DNA of 36,350 nt from Bradyrhizobium centrolobii. GTDB taxonomy: Bacteria > Pseudomonadota > Alphaproteobacteria > Rhizobiales > Xanthobacteraceae. Where the stretch lies: NCBI RefSeq assembly GCF_001641635.1, contig NZ_LUUB01000088.1, positions 1 to 36,350 on the forward strand. Direction: 5' to 3'. The notes beneath the pieces were generated by a model. It was not told the origin of the DNA. It did no database searches and saw only the letters and a list, made by a program, of their open reading frames with translations. Both the position numbers and the translations under genes were made by a program. Below are positions 17,159 through 25,355 of the stretch, one piece after another; within the stretch, counting starts at the first letter, position 1; each line of letters opens with the position of its first letter.

Positions 17159-17713
17159 TCATGAGGTGGACTGTGAAACGATCAGAAGCATTCCGTTCGC
17201 GAATAGGGCTAGGACTTGTCCGTCATTCCACGCGAATACGTGAAACTTGATGCCCTCCTTAATCTCGCTCGACACGAGAGTGCCAGCGCAGCCGAACATG
17301 AAAACAACGCCTGCGTAGCTTGAGCCCAACACGACATTTCCGAACTCCAAGTCAGTCACGTGACAATGGTCGGCCGGGAATGAGCGAGCGTTAACGGATC
17401 TGTACTCCGCCTCGAGATCGTCAGGAGCGGGATTGATGACTGCTGCGCTCGGCGGAGCGCTGGCTTGCGCAGGTCTAGGACCGTTCGGGCCCGGACGCAC
17501 CAACAGCCAGGCCGAGAACGCGATCGCTATGATGCGCGGGATTGCTCGCCAGTTGATGGCGCAGGCCGTCGCGGCGAATGCGCAAGAGAGCTTCGACGAA
17601 TGTAAGAGGCCGGCAGGGTTGATGCCGAGCGGGCGGCAGAGGCGCCCGCCATTCACGCCACAGACTTTACGCGAGACCGAGCTCTTCATTGGCATCAAAA
17701 ACAACGGCTTCAT
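17159..17713 (-). CDS. Hypothetical protein with one membrane segment
   Basis: A frame of up to 184 aa. The C-terminal two thirds look coding: a hydrophobic segment 'IPRIIAIAFSAWLLV' (about residues 58-72), a proline/alanine linker, and then 'VVLGSSYAGVVFMFGCAGTLVSS' and 'FHVFAWNDGQVLALFANGML'. The first 50 residues are less convincing, so the real start may lie later or the gene may be truncated at its 5' end. A signal anchor followed by a periplasmic domain is the likely topology. I do not recognise it. Confidence 0.4.
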   Translation of the reverse strand: MKPLFLMPMKSSVSRKVCGVNGGRLCRPLGINPAGLLHSSKLSCAFAATACAINWRAIPRIIAIAFSAWLLVRPGPNGPRPAQASAPPSAAVINPAPDDLEAEYRSVNARSFPADHCHVTDLEFGNVVLGSSYAGVVFMFGCAGTLVSSEIKEGIKFHVFAWNDGQVLALFANGMLLIVSQSTS

Positions 17714-17967
17714 CTCGCCTTGGTCTTGTTAGGAGGTAATTCAAGGCTGTCACTTGACACCGCAGTCGACGAACATTCGGTTTTAAATTGTCCCCTTGCC
17801 GGGCGCAGGACGGACGGGGCGGACTCGATGCCGTTCAGAGCGACGCCGAATCCGCCCCTACATCACCGAGGGGGGAGTAGTGATGCTGCCGAGAATAGAG
17901 CAAGTCGCGTGCCGGACTGAAAGAGACCGTTTCTGTAGGTGCGTCGAACTGTATCTGCCTGAAAGGC

Positions 17968-18213
17968 TTGAACCGCACGTTGCGTCAAGTTGTAGGGATT
18001 GTCTCAGACCTCGGCGCCGCGCGCCGCTCTCACGAGATCAGCTCCTTGGCAACCTGGGTGTCACCTGCGATGTGGTTTTTCTTCTTCCTTTCGCTGTCTT
18101 TCTTCGCTTTCGGGTTGGTCTTCGCCGTGAGTGCATGGGTCTCCAACCGGCAGCGGGAGCGTGATGTGCGTTACGCTCGCGCCGTCCGAACACTCAAGCG
18201 GCGCGCATCCTGA
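17968..18213 (+). CDS. Possible 81-aa membrane protein (TTG start)
   Basis: A TTG at 17968 is preceded by GAAAGG at close spacing. The product has one strong transmembrane segment ('AMWFFFFLSLSFFAFGLVFAV', about residues 34-54) followed by a positively charged tail (NRQRERDVRYARAVRTLKRR), consistent with a single-span protein whose basic end is cytoplasmic. No family is recognised and no ATG start exists, so this could be a remnant. Confidence 0.35.
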   Translation: MNRTLRQVVGIVSDLGAARRSHEISSLATWVSPAMWFFFFLSLSFFAFGLVFAVSAWVSNRQRERDVRYARAVRTLKRRAS

Positions 18214-19292
18214 CACCTTCATCGCGAGTGCACCTTGCTACTTCCATTTATGCTGCTGCTATGCATCGGGCAGCCCAACGTTGGACAGGTTATTGCCGAC
18301 GCCCTTCCTTTGCGGCGTGACATGATCAGGCGTCGGTGCGGTTGCGAACAAAATGTTCGCCTCTCGCTCGACAAGTCTCGGTGCCCAATTCCCGCTCGCG
18401 ACCGTGAGATGAAGCAGAACTTTCACAACGTCACCAACCTGTCGCCTGCTCGAATCTGCCATGCGACCTTCGGTCACTCTCCGATCCCGGCCCGTTCACG
18501 CGAGCGACACCTGCGCCCGGTTGGCTTTTGTCGCTGATACAACAACGATTCCTGCCGCAAGGATCTCTATTGTGGCCATCGGCGAGCACGCTCTTGCGCA
18601 GCGCTTTTGAGTTTTCTTCAGTCGCGCGATTTGAAGGCGCCAATCTCGTGATTTTGAAGCTCGCAAGCCCACACTGCCGGGCTCTCCTCCGCACTTTCGA
18701 ACCGGATGCCGATTCTTGATTCACGCCAGATCTTCGCGCTCATCACGCCAGTTTTTCAGTAGCAAGCGAGGCGTAATCTTTCGCGGTGCTCGCCTCTTGA
18801 ACCGTACCCAAGGTCAAGTTGTACACTACCAAAATTGGGGGGGCATCGAGCCTCAATGACGCCCGAGGATTGTGAATGCCTGCAATGGAAAACATTCGCT
18901 TAGCCCCAGTGGCAGACGCTCGATTCTTCGTCAGCTGCGGCAGCGGACATGTGTGTGCCTGCTCAATAACGATACGGCTCACGCTTCACCAGAAGAGACC
19001 AGTCCAGCTCGAGTGCCGCGCTCGAACATCGCGTCGCTCGATCACGACAGTGCGCCAGATCCGCGCCGATCCTCTCGTCGTAAGCCTCGATGAGACCGTT
19101 CAGCCGAGGTCTGCGCTGGAGTTGAATAAAATGCCGGTTGGATGTTCTCGCTTGATCTCCGGAGAGTGCACATCGATCGAACCTCACGGCCGGCGCACCA
19201 GGGCCGAAAGTCATTCGCCAAATAGACCAAAGTGATCCCCACTGATCGGACCATCACTTCTCAGAACTCATGCCCTTGGATGGAGAGACCAC
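18214..19292. other. Long region without a supportable gene
   Basis: About 1.1 kb with short open frames on both strands, none with convincing initiation signals. Protein-like but unplaced pieces include a minus-strand stretch at about 18963-19214 ('LNGLIEAYDERIGADLAHCRD'), which might be an old transposase or integrase remnant, although I cannot assign a family. The last 60 bases lead into hisC and contain its ribosome-binding site. Confidence 0.3.
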
Positions 19293-20384
19293 ATGTCGGA
19301 CGCAAGGATGCTAAGCGTGCTTTCGTCGCTTTCCCATGTGGCAAGACAGTTGGATGTTGCGCATTCCTCCCGACCGTCGGCGAATGGAAATTGCGTCAAA
19401 CTCGACATGAACGAGAATCCATTCCCACTACCTGCGATCGTGAAGGAAAGTGCGATGGCGGCCCTTGAGCGGCACCATCTGTATCCGGAGAACGACAACA
19501 TCGCCCTGAGAGAAGCAGCTGCCTGCGCATACGGCTTCTCTCCCGATCAGGTGATTGCCGGCAATGGCTCGTCGGAACTTCTGGGGCTCATCTATAAGGC
19601 CTTTCTTGTTCCAGGCGACACAGTCGCGATGTTGTCGCCCGGCTTCTCGTTCAACCGCAGGCTCGCGATGTTGCAGGATGCGCATTTTCTGGAAATTGGC
19701 TGGATTGAGAACAATTCGTTGCCGATCAACCGGCTGCTTTTTGGCCGCGCGGGAGTTGCCAAGTTCATCGTGCTGGCCAATCCGAATAACCCGACCGGGA
19801 CATTCGTTCCGATCGCGGATATCGAAAGACTCGTCGCGCAATCGGAGCGACTGATTGTTCTTGATGAAGCCTATGTCGATTTTGCGCCTGATAATGCACT
19901 GCGTCTCGTCAATCGTTATCCGAATCTTCTGTTGCTGCGGACCTTCTCGAAAAGCTATGGCGTCGCGGGCGTTCGCGTCGGTTTCGGCTTCGGTCACCCC
20001 GAGCTTGTTGGCAGGCTTCGCACCATGCAGTCCCTCTTCAGCATGAACGTAATCAGTCAGGCGGTTGGCTTGAGTATTCTTGCTCATCGCGATGCGTATG
20101 CTGAGAACCGTCGGCATATTGTGCGCGAGAGAGAGCGAGTTGCACGCGCGCTGTCGGCGCATCGATTTGCGGTCCTACCGTCCGAAGCGAATTTCGTGTT
20201 GGCCCGTGTGCCCCCGGGACACGACGGCGCATGGTGGCAAGCCGCTTTGCAGGAGCGAAATGTTCTCGTGGCCTTTTTCCCCGAGGAGGGTCTTGAGAAC
20301 TACATACGCATTTCGATCGGCACAAAGGTGCAGATGGAGGCGTTCTTGTCCGCCGTCAGCGACGTCTCAGTATCCCAAACATGA
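19293..20384 (+). CDS. HisC-like PLP aminotransferase
   Basis: A 363-aa fold-type I aminotransferase of the histidinol-phosphate aminotransferase family. It would move an amino group between an amino acid (or amino-phosphate) and a 2-oxo acid. Seen motifs: 'KLDMNENPFPLP' near the N terminus, 'GNGSSELLGLI', 'ANPNNPTGTF', 'LDEAYVDFA', and the PLP lysine Lys220 in 'RTFSKSYGVAGVRVGFG', with 'NYIRISIGT' at the end. GGAGAG precedes the ATG. It is paired with a flavin monooxygenase, not with his genes, so it may serve a specialised pathway rather than histidine synthesis. The symbol hisC is withheld for that reason. Confidence 0.88.
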   Translation: MSDARMLSVLSSLSHVARQLDVAHSSRPSANGNCVKLDMNENPFPLPAIVKESAMAALERHHLYPENDNIALREAAACAYGFSPDQVIAGNGSSELLGLIYKAFLVPGDTVAMLSPGFSFNRRLAMLQDAHFLEIGWIENNSLPINRLLFGRAGVAKFIVLANPNNPTGTFVPIADIERLVAQSERLIVLDEAYVDFAPDNALRLVNRYPNLLLLRTFSKSYGVAGVRVGFGFGHPELVGRLRTMQSLFSMNVISQAVGLSILAHRDAYAENRRHIVRERERVARALSAHRFAVLPSEANFVLARVPPGHDGAWWQAALQERNVLVAFFPEEGLENYIRISIGTKVQMEAFLSAVSDVSVSQT

Positions 20385-20429
20385 GACCAAGCCCACTTCT
20401 ATCCAGCATTAATGAAGGGAGGTAACTGA

Positions 20430-21461
20430 GTGAGAAGCAGCTCTTATGCAAGGCCGGTAGTCGGCATATTCGATCACCTGGACGAGAACGGTTCGGATGT
20501 CGCTCAGCAATACGAGGATCGGCTGCGATTAGCCGAGGCGTGCGATCGGCTTGGCTTTTACGCTTATCATTTGGCGGAGCACCACTGTACTCCGCATGGT
20601 AGGAGTCCTTCTCCAAATCTGTTCTTGTCCAGCGTCGCGCAGCGTACCACCAATCTGCGTGTGGGCCCGCTCGTAACGCTCCTTAGTCTTCATCATCCGC
20701 TGCGCGCCTTTGAAGATGCCTGCATGCTCGATCATTTGAGCGGCGGTCGCCTGGAGCTCGGCATCGGACGCGGCACTCTCCCAATTGAATTGGGCTATTT
20801 CGGAGTGAGTGCCGATATGGTGCCGAGCCGGTACGCGGAAGCCAGCGAAATCCTTGTCGAAGCGATGCGAGGCGGAACGCTCTCCTACCAAGGCAAGCAC
20901 TACCAGTTGAACGACGTTCCCTTGACGCTTGGACCCCGTCAGCGCCCGCACCCGCCGACCTGGATCGCCACGAATCAGCCCGAGGGGGCGGCATGGGCCG
21001 CTAAGGCCGGCGCAAACATCGCCAGCCTCGGGCCTTCCTCCGCTGTCCGAAAAGTAACGGACGCTTACCGTGCGCATCGAGCGAACGGCCAAGCGAATGA
21101 TCAGGCGCCATTTCTTGGTTTGCTTCGTATGGTCGTTGCAGCGCAGTCTGACGCGGATGCTTACTCGCTTGGGGCGCGTGCGTACGAAAAGTGGCTCAAG
21201 AGCTTCAAGTTCCTTTACGATCGGAACGCCATCTCCACTCCGCCATACCTTCCGCTGACCTTTGATGCAGCACTCGAAAGTGAACTGTGCGTCGCAGGCA
21301 CGGCTTCTTCGGTACGGCAGACGCTTCTCAGCCAGCTGGATGCGGCCGGTGCAAACTACCTGCTTTGTCAAATCGCATTTGGAGATCTGCCCCTGGATGC
21401 ATCATTGAACACAGCAACTCTCCTTCAATCCGAACTCGCGGGTGAATGTCGTCATGCGTGA
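20430..21461 (+). CDS. LLM-class (luciferase-like) flavin-dependent monooxygenase
   Basis: A 343-aa bacterial luciferase-like protein that would use reduced FMN (or F420) and oxygen to oxidise a small substrate. The TIM-barrel hallmarks are 'YAYHLAEHHCTPHGRSPSPNLFLSSVAQRTTNLRVGPLVTLL', 'HHPLRAFEDACMLDHLSGGRLELGIGRG' and 'PTWIATNQPEGAAWAAKAG'. It starts with GTG at 20430, behind a strong GGGAGG site, 45 bases after the aminotransferase, so the two form an operon. The combination suggests oxidation and transamination of the same metabolite; the substrate is unknown. It is followed by about 230 bases of non-coding DNA and then the CRISPR repeats. Confidence 0.88.
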   Translation: MRSSSYARPVVGIFDHLDENGSDVAQQYEDRLRLAEACDRLGFYAYHLAEHHCTPHGRSPSPNLFLSSVAQRTTNLRVGPLVTLLSLHHPLRAFEDACMLDHLSGGRLELGIGRGTLPIELGYFGVSADMVPSRYAEASEILVEAMRGGTLSYQGKHYQLNDVPLTLGPRQRPHPPTWIATNQPEGAAWAAKAGANIASLGPSSAVRKVTDAYRAHRANGQANDQAPFLGLLRMVVAAQSDADAYSLGARAYEKWLKSFKFLYDRNAISTPPYLPLTFDAALESELCVAGTASSVRQTLLSQLDAAGANYLLCQIAFGDLPLDASLNTATLLQSELAGECRHA

Positions 21462-21697
21462 GGCTCGCCGGCCCCCATGTGGTGAGCTTGGCTTTACGGC
21501 CTCGGTTGACACTTCGTGACCCTGAACAGGGAAACGTTCATTGTGCAGCGCCGCTTTCGTTCGCCGAGATGCGTTGCCAAGCTCGAGACGAGCTGTCTGC
21601 GGCTCTCCTTTTTCGCGGCTCTAGGACCATGAACCGAGCGGCGTTAGATTGAACCGATGAAAAAGGTGATAGGCTTAGGGAGCCAAGGCGATCCTTC

Positions 21698-21785
21698 GGG
21701 ACGATCCCCGCGCGTGCGGGGGAGCTTGCCATTGAGTTGTCCGTTCGCATATGCACCGGGACCATCCCCACCCGTGCGGGGAAAC
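21698..21785 (-). CRISPR. Minimal type I-E CRISPR array: two repeats, one spacer
   Basis: Two 28-base repeats occur at 21758-21785 and 21698-21725, separated by a 32-base spacer (21726-21757). Read on the minus strand (the cas strand), the first begins GTTTCCCCGCACG and ends GGGGATGGTCCC; the second begins GCTCCCCCGCACG and ends GGGGATCGTCCC. They differ at five positions. The CCCCGC...GCGGGG stem and an 8-base ATGRTCCC-like 3' handle match canonical I-E repeats. The 60-base period fits I-E spacing (28 + 32). An AT-rich stretch (about 21786-21835), the likely leader, precedes the first repeat. No third repeat is found at the expected spacing on either side. Confidence 0.85.
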
Positions 21786-21855
21786 CTCTAGGCGTTGGAG
21801 ATTTGAAATTGCTCACGATGTTAAACAACAGGATGAATCGAACCGTTCCGGTTCA

Positions 21856-22050
21856 CTAGTTCATGGGATTGCGCGCCGACCGGGCAGCATCAGTGAGATC
21901 GTTTGATTGGAGATGTGTTCTTACGCAGGCGAATGTCAACGCACCCTCCTCAACCGAAAGGAGTCGACGGTCCACATAGACCGCCACGTCGATCGGCGTC
22001 CAGCAGTCTTGCTCCTTCAAGACCCTGACGGCTAAGCAACATAGCGTCAT
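21856..22050 (-). CDS. 64-aa ORF coupled to cas6e, in the cas1 position
   Basis: The ATG overlaps the cas6e stop as ATGA, exactly as the other genes of the operon do, so translation is likely if the mRNA continues. The product (MTLCCLAVRVLKEQDCWTPI...) includes 'YVDRRLLSVEEGALTFACVRTHLQS'. Cas1 proteins of type I-E have near their N terminus a pattern like 'DVIDGAFVLID...IRTHIPVG'; the spacing and the 'V.xGA...RTH' elements are loosely similar. It may be a truncated cas1 stub, an unrelated small protein, or a chance frame. The remaining length is far too short for a working Cas1 (about 300 aa). Confidence 0.4.
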   Translation of the reverse strand: MTLCCLAVRVLKEQDCWTPIDVAVYVDRRLLSVEEGALTFACVRTHLQSNDLTDAARSARNPMN

Positions 22051-22790
22051 CGCGGCAGCGGTTTCAAGAGGAGCATGCCGAAGCCGAAGGCACGGTGCCG
22101 CCCCACCCCCCTAGCGAGTAGCGCATTGAACGCGATCGGATCGGTGACCGTCAACGCGCCTCCAAAGCAGGCATCGGGGCCGCCGCCTTTTTCACCGTGA
22201 ACCCTGAGTTCGCGCTCGCGGTCGCGGCGCGTGATGGCCGAGCGGCGGAGCCAAATGATGCGCATCGTGTCGAGGGCTGCGCCGCCCTTTGCTAAATGAG
22301 CGGCCAACCAATCGGTGTAAACGGCCACACGCGAGGGCTTCTCGGCATCCGGACGTGCACGCGTCTGCTGGAGAAACACGTCGATTTCGCGCTTTCGATT
22401 TCTGTCGCCGTCTTTCGTCTGACGAACCACGGGACGCACGCGCAGTTCGAACCCGAGCCGCCGCCCGGCGACGAAGGAGTCAGGCATGACCTTTACAGCG
22501 AGCGAAGACACCCCGAGCGCGGAAGCGATGGCGGGGTCACAAAATTCGGCCACATGTCGATGCAATCCTTCTTCTGTCGCATGCGCATAGCCCAAAAGAT
22601 ACGGAGGGCGCTGGCCGTTCGGTTCAATTAAGCGGAACGGCTTCGGTGCGAGATGGCCGAAGGCAGCCACGAGCAGCACGTGCCACAGATAACCATCATC
22701 GCCGCCAGGTTTCAGGAGCTTTTCACGCGCTCCCCACTCCATTGCGCGCCCAATATCAGGATCAAGCCGAACCATAGAAAGGGCTCTCAT
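22047..22790 (-). CDS. cas6e: Type I-E Cas6e crRNA endoribonuclease
   Basis: A 247-aa RAMP protein that cuts the repeat hairpin and stays bound to the crRNA 3' end in Cascade. The start at 22790 (MRALSMVRLDPD) gives ATGA overlap with the cas5e stop; the open frame to 22871 is an extension into cas5e. A candidate catalytic His is in 'DGYLWHVLLVAAFG' (about residue 35). The C-terminal glycine-rich loop 'GVGRHRAFGFGMLLLKP' matches the family G-loop (E. coli 'GIGPAKSMGCGLLSLAP'). Length is slightly above the E. coli protein (199 aa), as is common in other bacteria. The presence of a repeat hairpin nearby supports function. Confidence 0.9.
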   Translation of the reverse strand: MRALSMVRLDPDIGRAMEWGAREKLLKPGGDDGYLWHVLLVAAFGHLAPKPFRLIEPNGQRPPYLLGYAHATEEGLHRHVAEFCDPAIASALGVSSLAVKVMPDSFVAGRRLGFELRVRPVVRQTKDGDRNRKREIDVFLQQTRARPDAEKPSRVAVYTDWLAAHLAKGGAALDTMRIIWLRRSAITRRDRERELRVHGEKGGGPDACFGGALTVTDPIAFNALLARGVGRHRAFGFGMLLLKPLPR

Positions 22791-23524
22791 GTGTCGGCTC
22801 CATCTCTCGCTTGAGTCGGGAGCGTCAATATCGCCACGGTTTCCTCTCCAGCGTGGATACCGGCGATCCAATCTCTGCGGCCTGTAAGATGGATAATGCT
22901 GCTTGCGCTAAGTGCATCGGCCTCACGCCGCGGGATCATGAAACGGCATCGGTCTAAGGCACCTTCGGCTGGGTGCATTGCCTGGAGTGCTGCCACACAA
23001 GTGTTCCCTTTGCGAATTCCTATAAGCAACGGAGCAGATGGTAGGCAGGGCTTCCTGCCGATGAATAGTGAGCGTGCGGGATGGTCCAGCGCGATCGCGA
23101 GATCATCGAGCGTGGGCGGCTCGTCAGGGGGGACAAGGCGCGCCGCCAGTGTCAACGCCGCATCGGCGCGATAGTGCCGAAGGCGGATGTGGGGGCTATC
23201 GTACGTTCTCTCGCCACCAGTGCGTCCCTCCGGTTTGCCTCGAGTTGTCCAGCTCTGATCTGTTCTTGAGAGCTGGGCGGTCTGAAAATCACGCAAGTCG
23301 TGACCGAGCCGATCGATACGCACACCAAAGACGAGCCGGTCCTGCAGCCGCTGATGCTTCGCTGTTTCATAGCGAGAATAGCCCAGCGCGTTGGCGAGAA
23401 GGCCAGTGAGCAAAGAAGCATCTGGAAAATCCCGTGTTGGACCGTTCGCGTCAATCGCCTCGCAGCCGAACGACATCAAGGGCGCCTCGAGCCGCAGCAT
23501 AAGAAATGCCAGCATAAGACTCAT
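22787..23524 (-). CDS. cas5e: Type I-E Cas5e Cascade subunit
   Basis: A 245-aa RAMP protein that holds the 5' handle of crRNA in Cascade. The N terminus 'LAFLMLRLEAPLMSFGCEAIDANGPTRDFPDASLLTGLLANALGYSR' is the typical Cas5 opening (beta strand, then 'P..S.LTGLLANALG'). Later come 'YRADAALTLAARL' and 'LFIGRKPCLPSAPLL', the usual 'fLGRK.C.p..PL' element. The start at 23524 forms ATGA with the cas7e stop. The frame is intact. Confidence 0.94.
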   Translation of the reverse strand: MSLMLAFLMLRLEAPLMSFGCEAIDANGPTRDFPDASLLTGLLANALGYSRYETAKHQRLQDRLVFGVRIDRLGHDLRDFQTAQLSRTDQSWTTRGKPEGRTGGERTYDSPHIRLRHYRADAALTLAARLVPPDEPPTLDDLAIALDHPARSLFIGRKPCLPSAPLLIGIRKGNTCVAALQAMHPAEGALDRCRFMIPRREADALSASSIIHLTGRRDWIAGIHAGEETVAILTLPTQARDGADT

Positions 23525-24657
23525 GCCTTCACTGGCGTAGCAGCGACTATCTCGCCAGCGAACGCGGCAAGATCGTTCAGCGGCACGAGGGTTGACCCCG
23601 ACAAATGGGCCTTGTCAATCGAGAGATGCCGCCGGGTCTCGTGTAATCCGTATGTCTGGTCGACGTTTTTGATGTGATCTGAAAGCGCAGCAATCGCCGT
23701 CCTCGATTGCGCCGTCACAGGCTTGCGAAAAGCATTTGCCAGTGTGCGCGGTTGTCGATGGCCAGCCTCAACCAGCATCATCTCAGCGTAACTATATGGT
23801 GCTGTGGAGCCCTTTTTGGCGCCGGGCGTAACCTTGGCAATGAGGTGAATTAGATGTTCGACGGCTTTGCCGCCAAGTACAGCGTCATCTCCGAGATTCG
23901 AGACTAGTAGAGGGATATCGACAACGACGTAGCCGTAGAACAGCCCCGCCGTCAGCTCTGTATCAAATAGGCCGGCTGTCCCGGCGTCCCCGGCTTCATG
24001 CGTCAGATCGTCGACCACCGTGAAATAATCACTCTCGGATGCTTCACTGTGGACGGTAAAAGCGTGGGCAACGTGAATCGCCGCATCTGTGTTAGCTTCG
24101 GGGTCGGATGTGACCATGCGGCCGAAGAGGGCCGCCTCAAGCCCTGCTTCAAGAACACTGCGCTCGCGAAGCGCAGCGAGATTGCCCTTTTGTGTTTTGA
24201 ATAGTTTCTTTACGGCCTCTTCGGCCGCTTTCGATTCGTGAGCAGCTTTGCCAATCTCAATTGCTTTGGCGCAAAGGTATCTAATCTCGGGCTCACCGAG
24301 GAGTAGGGCTTGGCGTTTGGACCGCTCACCGGCCTTACTGCCATACAGCTGTTCGGCCATTGCAGTAATTGTTGCGGCGATCACGTCGGCCGTCCCGGCA
24401 TTGGCCTGCTGCATAGCAGGAAGAATACGTCGCTCCGGCGTTTCCCTTGAACGAACGGCCATATCAGGTCCGATGCGCCGCAACGCCCATTCATCGTCTA
24501 CTGTCCTCCAATGCCGCTTCAGACACTGCGACGACACGCGTGTGCGCATCGCATCGCCGAAGGGCAGCCGTTTGGCCAAGCCGTTATCGTCCCGGTTGAG
24601 CAGTGTTGCCGGATAAGATGTGAGCCAGTGAATTTGCAGGAACCGGGCCTCGAGCAT
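23521..24657 (-). CDS. cas7e: Type I-E Cas7e (Cse4/CasC) Cascade backbone subunit
   Basis: A 378-aa subunit, six copies of which form the Cascade backbone along the spacer RNA. Recognised segments: N-terminal 'FLQIHWLTSYPATLLNRDDNGLAKRLPFGDAMRTRVSSQCLKRHWR', 'ALFGRMVTSDPEANTDAAIHVAHAFTVH', 'ESDYFTVVDDL' and 'GTAGLFDTELTAGLFYGYVVVDI', all in the expected order. Length is normal (E. coli 363 aa). It follows cse2 after 32 bases and overlaps cas5e by four. Confidence 0.95.
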   Translation of the reverse strand: MLEARFLQIHWLTSYPATLLNRDDNGLAKRLPFGDAMRTRVSSQCLKRHWRTVDDEWALRRIGPDMAVRSRETPERRILPAMQQANAGTADVIAATITAMAEQLYGSKAGERSKRQALLLGEPEIRYLCAKAIEIGKAAHESKAAEEAVKKLFKTQKGNLAALRERSVLEAGLEAALFGRMVTSDPEANTDAAIHVAHAFTVHSEASESDYFTVVDDLTHEAGDAGTAGLFDTELTAGLFYGYVVVDIPLLVSNLGDDAVLGGKAVEHLIHLIAKVTPGAKKGSTAPYSYAEMMLVEAGHRQPRTLANAFRKPVTAQSRTAIAALSDHIKNVDQTYGLHETRRHLSIDKAHLSGSTLVPLNDLAAFAGEIVAATPVKA

Positions 24658-24689
24658 GATAAAGCTTCACCTATCGTCTTCGGAAGTGC

Positions 24690-25355
24690 CTATTCGCCGG
24701 CGTGGCTGCTCAGCTCGTTTGTTGCCTCTCCCTCATTTCTGCGCGGAACTCTTCGAGTGGAGCGCCAAAACTCGCGAGCGATGGCGATCCGCACCGAGTC
24801 GGTCTCGTTGACATATTCAGGAAGGCTCTCCATTAGAAGCAGTCGCCCGAGATCGAGATAAGGAAGCGCCTCGGCATCACGAGCGAGGCGGCGAGCGAGA
24901 CGCCGAGCAAGATCCCTGAATGAAGCCCCCCGCGCGGCGAGAAACATTGACAGGCGCAAATCGCTCACGCCCGTATCGGCCATAGCTCTTCCGAGGCCCC
25001 AAGGCCTCAGGCCATCCGGCCGCAGTGCCATGATGGCGGCGACTGCCGCGAAGCGACGAACCATATCCACTTCCGATCCCGGAGCGCTGATCTGCACGCA
25101 GCCGCGACCGAGAAATTGATGTGGGACACAGCTCGTCAATAGCCGAAAAAAGGCCGAGTTTTCGGGGCGGTCAGGATCAACCCGCTTGAGCGCCGCAAGC
25201 TCACCGCGGGCCCCTCGCTTCACGAGCACGTTAAACCCTTTTCTCAGGGCATGGAGTGGCCCGTCCACCTGATAAGAACGGTCCTCGAATCGAGAACGGC
25301 TCGGCGGATCGACATTGTTGCGAGCAGCTTCTGTCGGCCCGAGCGCATCAATCAT
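24690..25355 (-). CDS. cse2: Type I-E Cse2 (Cas11e) Cascade small subunit
   Basis: A 221-aa mostly helical protein. In Cascade, two copies stabilise the R-loop. The segments 'RGELAALKRVDPDRPENSAFFRLLTSCVP' and 'RRFAAVAAIMALRP' followed by 'GVSDLRLSMFLAARGASFRDLARRLARRL' match the Cse2 pattern 'G..A.LRR......S.A.FRLL' and 'sE.Rf.rLL.a.......llRr'. Its ATG lies inside the end of cas8e (8-base overlap). It ends with a basic tail. Confidence 0.9.
   Translation of the reverse strand: MIDALGPTEAARNNVDPPSRSRFEDRSYQVDGPLHALRKGFNVLVKRGARGELAALKRVDPDRPENSAFFRLLTSCVPHQFLGRGCVQISAPGSEVDMVRRFAAVAAIMALRPDGLRPWGLGRAMADTGVSDLRLSMFLAARGASFRDLARRLARRLARDAEALPYLDLGRLLLMESLPEYVNETDSVRIAIAREFWRSTRRVPRRNEGEATNELSSHAGE

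Noticed and set aside
17433..17732. Plus-strand 99-aa frame opposite the membrane-segment hypothetical gene
   Set aside because: The minus-strand product has a coherent hydrophobic segment and C-terminal domain; the plus product looks like its shadow.
18963..19257. Transposase or integrase fragment on the minus strand
   Set aside because: Some phrases look like an integrase tail, but no catalytic motif or family can be named and two frames compete.
21698..21785. Reading the CRISPR array as transcribed from the plus strand
   Set aside because: The 8-base handle after the stem (ATGGTCCC) fits I-E repeats only on the minus strand, the same strand as the cas genes.
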